Under the pieces are notes generated by a model. That model made no database searches. It was not told the origin of the DNA and was given only the letters and a program-made list of their open reading frames with translations. Below, piece by piece: positions 21,001 to 32,400 of a stretch of 64,000 nt of DNA. The first letter of the stretch is position 1; every line of letters begins with the position of its first letter. Source of the stretch: Apostichopus japonicus (taxonomy: Eukaryota > Echinodermata > Holothuroidea > Aspidochirotida > Stichopodidae); the NCBI RefSeq assembly GCF_037975245.1, contig NC_092562.1, positions 30,878,554 through 30,942,553 on the forward strand. Reading direction: 5' to 3'. Made by a program: the position numbers and the translations under genes.

Positions 21001-22327
21001 AAAGATCAAGACATCCATGGGTTCAGTGGTTGCCAAAAGGCCACTGGAAATTGTAGCAATTGACTTTACAATGCTAGAGCCCAGTTGTGGAGGTGTAGAA
21101 AATGTGCTAGTCCTTACAGACGTGTTTACAAAATTTACGCAGGCTGTTCCTACAAGAGATCAGAAAGCATCAACAGTAGCTCAGGTTCTATTCAGAGAGT
21201 GGTTCATCAAGTTTGGTATCCCAGAGAGAATCCACAGCGACCAAGGTCGGAACTTCGAGAGCCGATTAGTCCAGGAGTTGTGTAATTTGTACAACATCAA
21301 GAAAACACACACCACCCCCTACCACCCGGAGGGCAATGCACAATGCGAACGTTTTAACAGGACAATGCATGACCGCTTGAGGACATTGTCTATGGATAAG
21401 AAGAGAAAATGGCATAAGTATCTTCCTGAATTGGTGTATGCATATAATATTACACCACATACCACCACTGGATACTCCCCTCATTATCTATTTTTTGGAA
21501 GAGAACCAACATTACCCATTGATCATTTGTTGGGTATTGAGAGTGACGAGACGTGGATGGCAGATCACCATCAGAGGCTAAGGACAGCTCTTGATATTGC
21601 TGCATCCAATATTGAGAAGGAAGCACAACGACGTCAGGAAAAACATGGCCAGCCAGCTCCCAATACTAGTTTACCAATTGGCGCCAGAGTATATACCAGG
21701 AACAGGAAAGTAAAGGGTAGAAACAAGATACAAGATTTCTGGGACGATATCCCACATAAAGTTATTTACCGTCCCTATCCTGATGGTAACGTGTATGTTA
21801 TTGAACCCCTTAACGGAAATGGCACAACAAAGACATTGCACCGAAGAGACATACTTGATTCAAAGGAATTGGTTCAAACTTTGGAACCTGCAGGGCCAAG
21901 TGAGGAAGTACCTGCTGTTGAAGCCCTAAGCCAGAACTCAGATGACGAAGTAACCGACTCAGCTTGGTGGGTAGAGAATGTCAACCCCGACGCCCGACAG
22001 CCTTGCAGCCGTAACGATAGCAATAAGTCAATTGAAATTGCTACAGCGCCGATGCCCGATGCTGATGAAACTAACACTACAGCAGACGTAGACCATGAAG
22101 TTCCCAGTGACTCTGTTGATATGAACTCATACGTAAACGAAAAGGATTTAGGGAACAACACCTTGAGGCGTTCATCCCGAAGTAATGCTGGTGTGCACTC
22201 GAACCCTAGTAAACTTCCCAGGTCTGCAATTCAGCAAGAGGTTCGAACTAGTTTTGTTGACCCAACTGTTTTAGCTAATATATCTCAAACTCAGCTCCTG
22301 TTGGCACAGATGCTTGCCAAGTGTTAG
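17985..22327 (+). pseudogene. gypsy-2 Pol, broken in reverse transcriptase
   Basis: The pol frame runs from the slippage site through protease (LLDTGAEVST) into reverse transcriptase, then loses 25 bp after 19398, compared with gypsy-3. The deletion removes about nine residues after the FCSLDL motif (the HGYHQVPV segment near the active site) and shifts the frame, with a stop at 19415. The original frame resumes at once and is open to 22327: YLDD motif, RNase H, integrase zinc finger and catalytic core, C-terminal tail. Only one lesion is seen, so the damage is young. The copy could not make its own reverse transcriptase. Confidence 0.9.
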
Positions 22328-22926
22328 TGTTGATTCCTACAGTTATATGCTTCTGTGTGTTCGTTAGATTTAGGTTGGTTTGGAAAGAATTCTTTTCAAT
22401 TTAATTTTATTGTATATATGTTGTTGTCGCCACTCAAGCGCTGCGTAGATGTTTTAGCAAATGTATATGTATTCAACCTTCCAGGTAATGCCTATACTTA
22501 GCAGAGCTTCGTCTATCACATTCCGCATGCAGCATTGTGCAGAATAATTCATTCGGATTATGTATTATTGCTGGGATATATTTCAAGATTTGCATGTAAC
22601 TGTATTATCTCGATCAGTGGTATTCAGTCTATCTTGTCATTTTGTAACATTTGCTCATTGGTACTCAGTTTAAGAAAGGGTTAGCAATTGCAATTATGTA
22701 TTTTGTCTTGAAATACTTGGTTAGAGTACATGAGAGTGTTGAAATGTAGAATGATATGTTACAACCAATCTTATAGTTTTAAGTCACACCGACTACCATA
22801 TGTATTGGACTTACTGGACAGCTTACTGAAGCAGGTTAGAAAGGCTTGCTTGTTTTTTTTGTAAATATGTTGAAGTTTTATTTTTCTGTCTTGTTCTTCT
22901 GATTAATGTCAGGGACGACATTGTTT
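22328..22926 (+). other. gypsy-2 3' untranslated region
   Basis: About 600 bp between pol and the polypurine tract, AT-rich. No env or other frame. Confidence 0.7.
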
Positions 22927-22940
22927 AAAGGAAGGGGAGG
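22927..22940 (+). promoter_or_regulatory. gypsy-2 polypurine tract
   Basis: AAAGGAAGGGGAGG directly abutting the 3' LTR. Confidence 0.85.
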
Positions 22941-23888
22941 TGTAACAGTGGTAACCCTTACCGATGGACTTGGTAAAAGGCGACGAGCGCCATCTATTTT
23001 ACTTTGCTACTTTATGAGAATCATTTGTTACGACTACTACTACTATTACAACTTTTTGTGAATGGTCTTCTTTCCATTTTGCGGAGCCATTCTTTTACAT
23101 GACAAGATTATATTATATTCAGGGTAAGCTTTAATTCATGATTGTTTGATAGGATTTAATTGCAGAGTGATGAAGAGTGTATTTGATTTCGAAATTGCTG
23201 TCAATTAAGTAACTTAAGTAACTTAGCTGTCACGGTAGATCGCTGTACACCACCGTGCTATCCTAACGCACGTGTGTTGTGGGGCCTTGGCCTTGACATT
23301 ATAAGATCTTTGTCACAATGTGCGCTACCTCATGTTATTGCTAAGTTGTATACTATTAAGCTTATACTTATCCCTTTCGTCATTATCATAATCAGTGATG
23401 GATGATCAAACTTATAATTAGTAACCATGTTTCCTGGAGATTGGTGAAGCTGTAAATTAGTATTAAAATGTAACATCAGACCTCACATCATCATCAGAGA
23501 GTTCCATAATCTCCTTAGCAACCCAATTGTTTAAATGAAGTTGGTCACATGACATGTCACCTGATATATTATTCTTTTTATTTCTAAAGTGATTTGTTTT
23601 TTTTGAGATTGTTGGATTCATTTAGTGCTTTGCTATGACCAACATCTGAGAAAATAATGAAACAATATTCAATTAAGTAAGAACAATACTCAATGTTTAT
23701 GACTCCTCGTCACTCATGTATTGGTTCTCAGTGCACAATTAATTTACATTAATTATCCATGATAAGTAATTACCTTAATCTTGTATTTATGATCCTTTTG
23801 TTTTGTCTTTGCAGGGTTTTTTCATTGCTTATTGTTGTTGAATAAATACCATACAGTAGCAACATGAACCTGTGTTTCGGTCATTACA
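22941..23888 (+). repeat. gypsy-2 3' LTR
   Basis: 948 bp, aligned base for base with 15910-16857. Confidence 0.9.
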
Positions 23889-23892
23889 ATAG

Positions 23893-26800
23893 CATAGGGT
23901 ACGGTACTGTTACACACTGCTGTTCGGTACTTCAGAGTTGATGCTGTAATGAAATGGATTCGTTTATTAATGCGGGGGTGGGGGGTTCCACGATGTCATT
24001 TCTAGTTATCTTTCGCTACTTTTTTTATTTTTAAGAACTTTTGTACGAAGATTGATATTGTACGTATTGAAAGTATATTTTCTGGAGTAAACAACAGCCG
24101 ATTAACGATATAAATAAATCTGTACTATTCTTATATATGTAGTTTATAATCCCGTATTTATGTAGCCCCTAGTTACATTATTGTTGTCTGAAGTTCCAAA
24201 CAGGTGGGGACTTGTTGATAGTTAAAAACTTTTCATTGTGGACTTTTAAACTTAAAGTATTAGTAGTAAGTCGAGTTCTGTCTTTCCGACATGCTTAGTG
24301 ATTCCCGTTAAATTAAATTGAATTTAGGTAAAAATTCATGCAAACTAGGTAGGCATCGGCCGATCCTAATTCTAAGCCTACATCGAAAGTTACGCCGTAT
24401 ACACCTCGCAAGAAAACCACGATAACCTTGAATGAAAAAACAATATTTTGCACTTGAAGATCTGTCTTCCCCCAAAATGCAATGATAAGGTCTAGACTCA
24501 GTACTTCTTGATACATTGAGTTTCCAATTACTAGTCAAAAACATTTTCTGGAGAAAAAAAACGTAAGATATTTTTCACAAAAATTGATGATTAGATAAGT
24601 GCTTCCTCACAATCAACGAGCCGCCCCGAAATTCACTCCCCTTACGTAAAACTTCTATATATATTACACGTGGAAAAACACGAGTTTTTACACACATAAT
24701 TCCCATTGACATTGGTCACTGAACATAAGTAGGTCATCGACATTCGAACTTGGCAACTTGCCCAAGTTCATCGCACCATGGGAACGACCCAACAGATTGA
24801 ACATTATGTTACATTTTCCCGCCATCTGGACGCCGATTGTAAATTTTGGTGTAATATGCAAATTATGAATGGTACTGCCCTTGGTTAAAACTTAAAACTA
24901 TTGCGACACATACAAATTTTGGGAAACTGTTGTATAGAAGAAACTTTTGTATCAAATGTAAAGTACTGTATGGTAGGCCTACTATAATTTATAAAAGACG
25001 GTTTTCCTCAGGTGATAAGGAAAAGGGATGTTTCGGTGAACTCGATCTCTTTGTATAGTACTTGTATACTTAAAATGACCATGCTGTACATGCAGCTTCT
25101 ATTTCTCTTTAAGTAAGCTCTACTTAGCATTGTTATCCGTTGTGGATCTTTATTGGAATAAATACGAAATGTATTTTTTGACGCCAGTATTTAACGGTAG
25201 GCCTAAGCATTTCTTAAATTGTTGACTGAGCTTCAAAATCCATTTTCAAAAAGTCTGTTTTCATGAAGGTTTTGTAAAATCGACATATAGCTAGGGTAGG
25301 AAAATATTAACGAAAGTTGTTCTATTATACAAATAAAATACATGTTTCTCGTACTGAGATCTGAAGGGAAAAAACGGGCGGCTATCGTTCTTCTTTTCAT
25401 GCGCTTATACTAGTTTGGAATATGTGGCAACCTTTACGTGATTTCAGAAATGGCTCTTGTTCTTGGAAAAATGACTCCCAGTCATTATTCATTTTCTTAT
25501 ATTAATGTTCTTATTATTTATTGTATATTATTATATTTTTCATTTCACCATTGGTTATGATACTTCAGGTCCTCGGGAGAAGTTAGCTTTACGCTAACCG
25601 AGTTAAATATACGGAGATTTGATCACGGGTGCCAATTTGTATCTACGGATCCCCTTATAACATTCAATGCTAACAGCATCCTCCTATTCTTATGAGGCGA
25701 ATAGCACATAATATCAATAGGATGGTCGGAGGGATGTACCTTAGATTATGAAATTGTGTTGCGGGCGCTGAGCGAGTGTATGGAAGGCCCGAATGCCCGA
25801 CATTTTTTATTTATTCGCATTTTTATCCAGGGTTGCTTATTCAGCAAAAGCTGATTTCCAATAAGGCCCTGCTTTTTACATTCAACGTTATACATAGAAA
25901 GTAAAACATAGCAATACAAAAACAATTAAATGTACAGATACAAAACAACGCTGTAAAGTGGAGACAACTACAAAAAAAATGGAAATAAAAGAATTATCAA
26001 AAATTGGGCTTGCAAATAATAACTGGAAAGTTTTGGAAACCAACACTATGCTAGTTATTTCAACATGCGCGTTGAAACTTTCGATACCCAAGAGCTGATA
26101 TAATGTAATAGCTGAACAAAGCCCAGGAAGCAATATAAAAAAAAATATTGTAAAAAAACAGCAAATAAGATTCATAATGCAAAAGTTATCATTGTAATCA
26201 CTCTTTGGTGAAAGGATTAGTGTGCCTACGACATGAAATTGAAACACAGTAGAAGACTTTCAGTTTATCAGTTCACATGCATCATGGACTCGCAATAACA
26301 TAAAGAATATAATTTTGCCCTTCAGCTATGTATTTGCCAGGCATAAAGCTGACACATCAACCTTTTGTTTAACTGCCTTTATATAAGCAGATACAAGAAA
26401 ACGGACTGAGAAAGATTGTATTTTAACAGAGTCGGTGTTGTTTCACAAGGGCGTAGGAACCGGGGGGCTGGGGGTGCCAGCCCCCCCCCGCACCCCCCTG
26501 TGAAAGATATGGAGAGGCGGAAGTATCATTCCGCCCCCCTCCCCCCGCTTCGCTTTTCTGTAATCCTAAATCTGCGTTATTATTTATATATTACATAGAA
26601 ACATAGTTACAAGATAGTTGAGGTCTTGACATGTACAGAGATGAGTTTTAAATGCAAGTCTTCCACTCAACACAGTACATGTTAAGAAGTCAATATCATT
26701 TCAGCTATACACTCTATACTGTCTTGATTGCTCATTGAAGTGCATATAATCCCTTATGTCCTGTGAAACTGGTTAAATTAAATTAGTTCGCATAAGCGAT

Positions 26801-26900
26801 CTTGTGGTCATTCTTATCTTGCTCATCTTACAAAACCTGCTCAACCATGTGTGGTATAGCCAGATAAGCAGCCACTTTGCAACAATTCAAGTGGAAAATT
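23893..26900. other. Right part of the TIR element, no gene recognised
   Basis: 3 kb. A hydrophobic open frame on the minus strand (25888-26247, 119 codons) has no recognisable domain. At about 26448-26560 there is a G/C-run segment (GCGTAGGAACC followed by long G and C tracts) that looks like the end of a dispersed repeat. No transposase signature found. Confidence 0.4.
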
Positions 26901-26936
26901 TTGCACCTTCGGTGTAAGGGGACTGTTTCCCTAATG
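26901..26936. repeat. Right terminal inverted repeat
   Basis: Reverse complement of 7602-7637 with two differences in the inner part. Confidence 0.8.
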
Positions 26937-27299
26937 ATTGAGTCAATACACAGGCTTGTGTAGTGAAACCCTTATTGTTTCATTAAGATTGCACCTACTA
27001 GAAGTTAGATTTTCCCCTCCCTGTGATAGATTCCCCCTACAAATTCTTGGTGCTCATTGAGTTCGATAGCCTGTCATTTCATTGCAGGATGTTGGCATGA
27101 CAAAACCTTTATTCTTGGAATGACATTGCTTTGTTCTCCATGTGAACCAAGAAGAGTACAAAGAATACAAGGGCTAAGCTTTTCCCAGAAGATGGAGATC
27201 TTCTGGAAATAGGTGACCATTGTGTGCACCTCTTGTTTATGAGCTCATTTCCTGTGACTACCATCACTAAGTTGTTTACACCTGGTGTTTTAGTTGTTG
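26937..27299. other. Copy-0 intron between the TIR element and gypsy-3
   Basis: Matches 46887-47249 almost perfectly. Contains the end of the minus-strand open frame discussed at 47059-47304, interrupted here by gypsy-3. Confidence 0.6.
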
Positions 27300-27303
27300 T
27301 TAA

Positions 27304-28275
27304 TGTAACAGTGGTAACCCTTACCGATGGACTTGGTAAAAGGCGACGAGCGCCATCTATTTTACTTTACTACTTTTTATGAGAATCATTTGTTACGACA
27401 ATTATACTACTACTATTACAACTTTTTGTGAATGGTCTTCTTTCCATTTTGCGGAGCCATTCTTTTACATGACAAGATTATATTATATTCAGGGTAAGCT
27501 TTAATTCATGATTGTTTGATAGGATTTAATTGCAGAGTGATGAAGAGTGTATTTGATTTCGAAATTGCTGTCAATTAAGTAACTTAAGTAACTTAGCTGT
27601 CACGGTAGATCGCTGTACACCACCGTGCTATCCTAACGCACGTGTGTTGTGGGGCCTTGGCCTTGACATTATAAGATCTTTGTCACAATGTGCGCTACCT
27701 CATGTTATTGCTAAGTTGTATACTATTAAGCTTATACTTATCCCTTTCGTCATTATCATAATCAGTGATGGATGATCAAACTTATAATTAGTAACCATGT
27801 TTCCTGGAGATTGATGAAGGTGTAAATTAGTATTAAAATGTAACATCAGACCTCACATCATCATCAGAGAGTTCCATAATCTCCTTAGCAACCCAATTGT
27901 TTAAATGAAGTTGGTCACATGACATGTCACCTGATATATTATTCTTTTTATTTCTAAAGTGATTTGTTTTAATTCTTTTTGTTGAAGTAATTGAGATTGT
28001 TGGATTCATTTAGTGCTTTGCTATGACCAACATCTGAGAAAATAATGAAACAATATTCAATTAAGTAAGAACAATACTCAATGTTTATGACTCCTCGTCA
28101 CTCATGTATTGGTTCTCAGTGCACAATTAATTTACATTAATTATCCATGATAAGTAATTACCTTAATCTTGTATTTATGATCCTTTTGTTTTGTCTTTGC
28201 AGGGTTTTTCATTGCTTATTGTTGTTGAATAAATACCATACAGTAGCAACATGAACCTGTGTTTCGGTCATTACA
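27304..28275 (+). repeat. gypsy-3 5' LTR
   Basis: 972 bp, TGTAACAG...CATTACA. Compared with gypsy-2 it has small insertions, including about 20 bp near 27970-27990. TATAAGATC and AATAAA motifs are retained. Confidence 0.9.
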
Positions 28276-28278
28276 AAT

Positions 28279-28296
28279 TGGCGTAGTCGGCAGGGT
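28279..28296 (+). promoter_or_regulatory. gypsy-3 primer-binding site, tRNA-Ser
   Basis: TGGCGTAGTCGGCAGGGT: 17 of 18 positions as in gypsy-2, with one G for A near the end. Confidence 0.75.
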
Positions 28297-28344
28297 AATG
28301 GAAACCCCAGAATATTAGAGACCAAAACCCCTGAATATAATACA

Positions 28345-29409
28345 ATGTCTGAAGTGGAAGAGATGCGGCTTGAGCTGAAGTCCTTGCGGGATGCACTGGA
28401 AAGGGAGAAGCTGGTTTCGATGAAGGCTAAAGCTGACATCGAGGCACTCCAGAAGTTATCTGTTGGGTCTGAAGCTGACTCAGGTAAGGAAGGTGATGAA
28501 GATGTCCATAGTACCAGTGAGGAGGGTGAAAAGCAGCCATCTGTGGTATACCTCTCACAGGGTCAACGAATTGATCGATTTTGTGACCGACCTACAAAAC
28601 TAGGAGATCCGTCTGTACAGGAATGGATCAGAGACATAAGGAGTCAACTGGAGGTCCGACGACTAGGACCTAAGGACCAAGCCAGTCTTATTCTCAACCA
28701 TCTAGGTGGGAAGGCAAGGAAGGAGATAGCAGGAAGAGGGGATGAAGTTCAGAGGGACCCCAGTAAGATTTTTGCTATTTTGAGTAAAGTCTTTGGTGAC
28801 GGTGACACTCTCTCACAACTACAACAACGTTTCTTCTCTTATAGACAGAGGGATGGTGAAGATCTTGTAGCTTGCTCCTTAGAACTGGTTGATCTCTTTG
28901 ACCGTATTTGTCAATTAGACTCATCGTTTCAATCATGCAGGGAGAAAAGTTTAAGGGGAAGACTGGCAGAGGCGGCGAAAGATGAGGGGGTACGGAGAGA
29001 GTTACGAAGGCTGAACTTGGAGAATCCAAACATGACGTTCTTGGATGCACGAGACCAAGTGATGGAGTGGATTGGGGTACCAAAGAGCCTGACACAAGGA
29101 AAATTCACTGTTCATAAACTTGAGGCAGACAGTGAGTACCATCACCTTATTAAACAACAGGGCGACCAGATAAAGGCACAACAACAACAGATTGATGACC
29201 TAATTCAAGCTCTGAAGACTAATGCTGAGAAGTCCTCAAGGCCCAATTACACTCATGGAGGAAAACCATCTGGTACTAGACGATGCTACCAGTGTGACTC
29301 TAAGTTTCATTTCAAGCGAGATTGTCCTGACAATCCTATGAATAGGCAACCACAGAGTGGGGCAGGCACAGAATCAGTCTCTCCAACCACCAAGGAGCCT
29401 TTAAACTAG
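28345..29409 (+). CDS. gypsy-3 Gag
   Basis: 354-residue Gag. Coiled-coil-like N-terminus (about 2-40), acidic linker with EEGEK (about 50-65), capsid region, a Gln-rich heptad stretch (KAQQQQIDDLIQALK), and a zinc knuckle with C314, C317, H322 and C327. The start is the first ATG after the primer site, 48 bp downstream. The stop (29407-29409) lies directly after the slippery heptamer at 29400-29406. Confidence 0.92.
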   Translation: MSEVEEMRLELKSLRDALEREKLVSMKAKADIEALQKLSVGSEADSGKEGDEDVHSTSEEGEKQPSVVYLSQGQRIDRFCDRPTKLGDPSVQEWIRDIRSQLEVRRLGPKDQASLILNHLGGKARKEIAGRGDEVQRDPSKIFAILSKVFGDGDTLSQLQQRFFSYRQRDGEDLVACSLELVDLFDRICQLDSSFQSCREKSLRGRLAEAAKDEGVRRELRRLNLENPNMTFLDARDQVMEWIGVPKSLTQGKFTVHKLEADSEYHHLIKQQGDQIKAQQQQIDDLIQALKTNAEKSSRPNYTHGGKPSGTRRCYQCDSKFHFKRDCPDNPMNRQPQSGAGTESVSPTTKEPLN

Positions 29410-29443
29410 GGAAGCCTGTCGTTGGCAACCAGGAATCGACAGG
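29400..29443 (+). promoter_or_regulatory. gypsy-3 -1 ribosomal frameshift signal
   Basis: Gag-frame codons CCT-TTA-AAC-TAG make the heptamer T-TTA-AAC (29400-29406). Spacer 29407-29414 (8 nt). Stem 29415-29421 pairs with 29437-29443 (7 bp), with inner TTGG/CCAG pairing and a CAA loop. The pol frame is -1 and open from 29346, so it overlaps gag across the heptamer. Confidence 0.78.
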
Positions 29444-32400
29444 TGTAGTTTTGAATAACCCTGGTCATGACACTCTTGTAACCAAAGCAGTAGGAGAATG
29501 CCCGAAGATTACAGTTCAGTCTGGATCACTGAGTATCAGGTGCCTTCTTGATACAGGTGCTGAGGTTTCTACGATCACTGAGTCGTTTTTCCTAGAGCAC
29601 ATTACCCAGAGTGGCGAGCTGGTAGATGTAAGTGCTTTTCTGAAGATATCTGGTGCTACTGGTGTAAATGTCCCATACATTGGATATGTGGAGTTACCCA
29701 TTACTGTATTGGGTTATGTGTTTCCAGGCATGGGTTTCTTGGTAGTCAAAGACTCTTGTGACCCCCAGTTTGTAGAAAAGAAGAGGATGGTGCCTGGTGT
29801 TCTGGGATGTAATATTTTCAGAGCAATGCAGAGGTTGCTGGAGAACAAATGGGGAAGTGATTTTCAAGATAAACTTGTTCTGGAATCTGGCACCATAGAA
29901 GACCAGAGGTTGGCTCATGTTATTGCTGCCTTTCAGGAAAAGGAGGAAGATTTGAATAACCAAGGTGTGGATCATAGTATTGCTCGTGTATGTGCTGAAA
30001 AATTGGTACTGGTGGCTGCAAACACCATTACGTCCATACAGGTATCAGTCCAACCCTCGACTGATTCAAAACCATATGTTGCCATGATTGCACAGTTGAA
30101 TGCTGAGGACAGGACACACCTACCCACTGGCTTGCAGGTTGCACCAACACTTGTTTCCATTGATCGAAGTGGTGTTGCTCCGTTGCAGGTAGCTAATTTT
30201 TCGAATCATGACATTTATCTCCAACCAAGGGCTCCTGTTGGGATTGCTGAAGGTGCATCATTAGGGTCGATGGTCCAGGTGAAACAAGTTGATGTCAATG
30301 AAATACAAGTGCAGACAGTTGATGCGAATGACCTCCAGACTGTATCAGAACCACCTGAACAAGTATCAACAAGGGCTATTCCACTGGAATCCAAGATGAC
30401 TATTGGTGACAAGTTAAATGTATCTCAAAGGGAGGAGCTAAGAGCTCTGCTCCATAGGTATGATGATGTTTTCAGCCAGCACGAGGACGACCTTGGCTTC
30501 TGCGATAAGGTGGAACACCGCATTATCCTACTGGACGATAAACCAGTTAAGGTACCACATAGGAGAATTCCACCTCACAGATGGAAGGAAGTTCGTGACC
30601 ACCTGCAACAACTTTTGTCTCGACAGATTATCAGAGAATCGTCTAGCCCATATGCGTCACCAGTGGTGCTAGTTCGAAAGAAGGATAACAGCCTGAGAAT
30701 GTGCGTAGACTACAGAGCTCTCAACGCAAAGACACACCGTGATGCTTACCCCATTCCCAGAATTGAAGAAGCCTTAGATGCACTTAAAGGAGCTAACTAC
30801 TTCTGTAGTCTTGATTTAGCTCACGGTTACCACCAGGTCCCGGTTTCTGAGAGTGATATAGAAAAGACCGCTTTCCGAGTTGGTACAGGAGGTCTCTACG
30901 AGTTCACACGAATGCCGTTTGGACTAACAAACGCCCCAGCGACATTCATGCGATTAATGGATAAAGTTTTTGGTGATGAGAACTTCCAAACAGTCCTTAT
31001 CTATTTGGACGATATTTTAGTATTTGGGCGAACTTTCCAGGAAACACAACAACGTTTAGAGATGGTTCTGAGTAGGCTGCGATCATACAATTTGAAAGTC
31101 AAGCCAGAGAAGTGTTACTTGTATGAGGAACGATTGAGATACCTTGGCCATATTGTTAGCAAGGATGGTATTCTCCCTGATCCTGAGAAAACGAGAGCCA
31201 TTCAGAATTGGAAAAGACCTGAAACTGAAAGAGAGTTGCGGAGCTTTATGGGGCTCGCAAGTTATTACCGACGTTTTGTTGCAAACTTTTCCAAGATAGC
31301 AGCACCCCTCCATGCTCTGACAGGTGGCCAGAGATGTATAGCAAAACGTCCTCACAACCCAACCAGATCAGTTGCAGACAGATGGGAGGCAAAACATGAG
31401 GAAGCTTTCCTTGAGCTGAAATCAAAGCTTACCACCGCACCGGTATTGGGCTACCCTGACTTTCAGCGCCCATACATTCTTGAAGTAGACGCAAGCTTAC
31501 TTGGTTTCGGAGCAGTACTCTCCCAACAACAGGAGACTGGACGAGTTGTTATAGCTTATGCAAGCCGAGGACTGAAGCTCGATGAGAAGCAGATGAGTAA
31601 CTACAGTAGTATGAAGCTTGAACTGATGGCGCTTCACTGGGCCATCACAGTGAAGTTCAGAGATTTACTGCTGGGGGCAGAATTTGTCGTATACACTGAC
31701 AATAACCCATTGAGCTATTTAAAGACATCTGCCAAGTTGGGGGCAGTGGAAACACGTTGGGCAGCTGAGTTGTCCCAGTTCCATTTTGACATTGCATACC
31801 GATCAGGGAAGTCCAATGTGAATGCTGACTCATTGAGCAGAAAGGAATTCCATGGCGAAGAACCCGTCTCTGCTCGATTTGGGGAAATTGTTGCTGTTGC
31901 TGGTGACCTTCACACAATGTCCACTTCGGGCATAACTCTTCCAAATGAGGTGAAAGAAAGGATACAGGAACGTACCCAGGAGGTGTGGCAGCAAGAATTA
32001 CATAGTCTGCCAGAGAGAGTTCAACCATCGTCCACCTTTCCTCTACCCTCCATATCCACTGAAGGGATAGCTCGACTGCAGTCTACTGATCCAGTTGTAA
32101 GTAGATTACGACATTACTGGGATCTGAAACAGAAACCAACTATCTGTAAACTAATGAAGGAATCCAGAGAAGCACAAAAATTGCTTCGAGAATGGGAGCG
32201 TATATCAGAGAAAGATGGTATACTGTACCGTACAATCACTTTAAAGGGACAGAGGGTACAGCAGATTTGCCTACCATTGCAACTAAAAGATACCGTCCTC
32301 AACTGTGTTCACGACCAGACTGGTCACCAGGGATCAGAGAAAACGTTTAAATTGGCAAGGTTAAGATGTCATTGGATTGGCATGGCTAATGACATTGTGG

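Larger units (their letters stand above)
15910..23888 (+). mobile_element. Ty3/gypsy LTR retrotransposon (gypsy-2), defective
   Basis: 7,979-bp element with 948-bp LTRs that differ at at least one base (A at about 16849, G at about 23880), inserted in the TIR element. Flanking ATGG (15906-15909) and ATAG (23889-23892) look like a 4-bp target duplication with one change. Gag is open; pol is broken by a 25-bp deletion in reverse transcriptase. Same family as gypsy-3 but a different LTR subtype: it lacks the short insertions found in gypsy-3 LTRs. Confidence 0.9.
7602..26936. mobile_element. 19.3-kb DNA transposon with TIRs, hosting nested elements
   Basis: Both ends carry an inverted repeat starting CATTAGGGAAACAGTCCCCT. 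It is perfect for 22 bp (7602-7623 and 26915-26936) and continues imperfectly to about 36 bp. Copies 1 and 2 have the uninterrupted target (single AT near 46887), and AT is duplicated here (7600-7601 and 26937-26938). Without the nested gypsy and fold-back elements the host element would be about 4.75 kb. No transposase frame was recognised in the remaining sequence, so it is non-autonomous or decayed. From memory, ISL2EU-type families use 2-bp duplications; this placement is tentative. Confidence 0.75.

Noticed and set aside
25888-26247. 119-codon hydrophobic minus-strand frame in the TIR element
   Set aside because: Composition follows AT-richness on one strand; no transposase or receptor motif, no splice or promoter context.
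28209-28439. 76-codon minus-strand frame repeated in both plus-strand gypsy elements
   Set aside because: Antisense shadow of the LTR end and the gag start.
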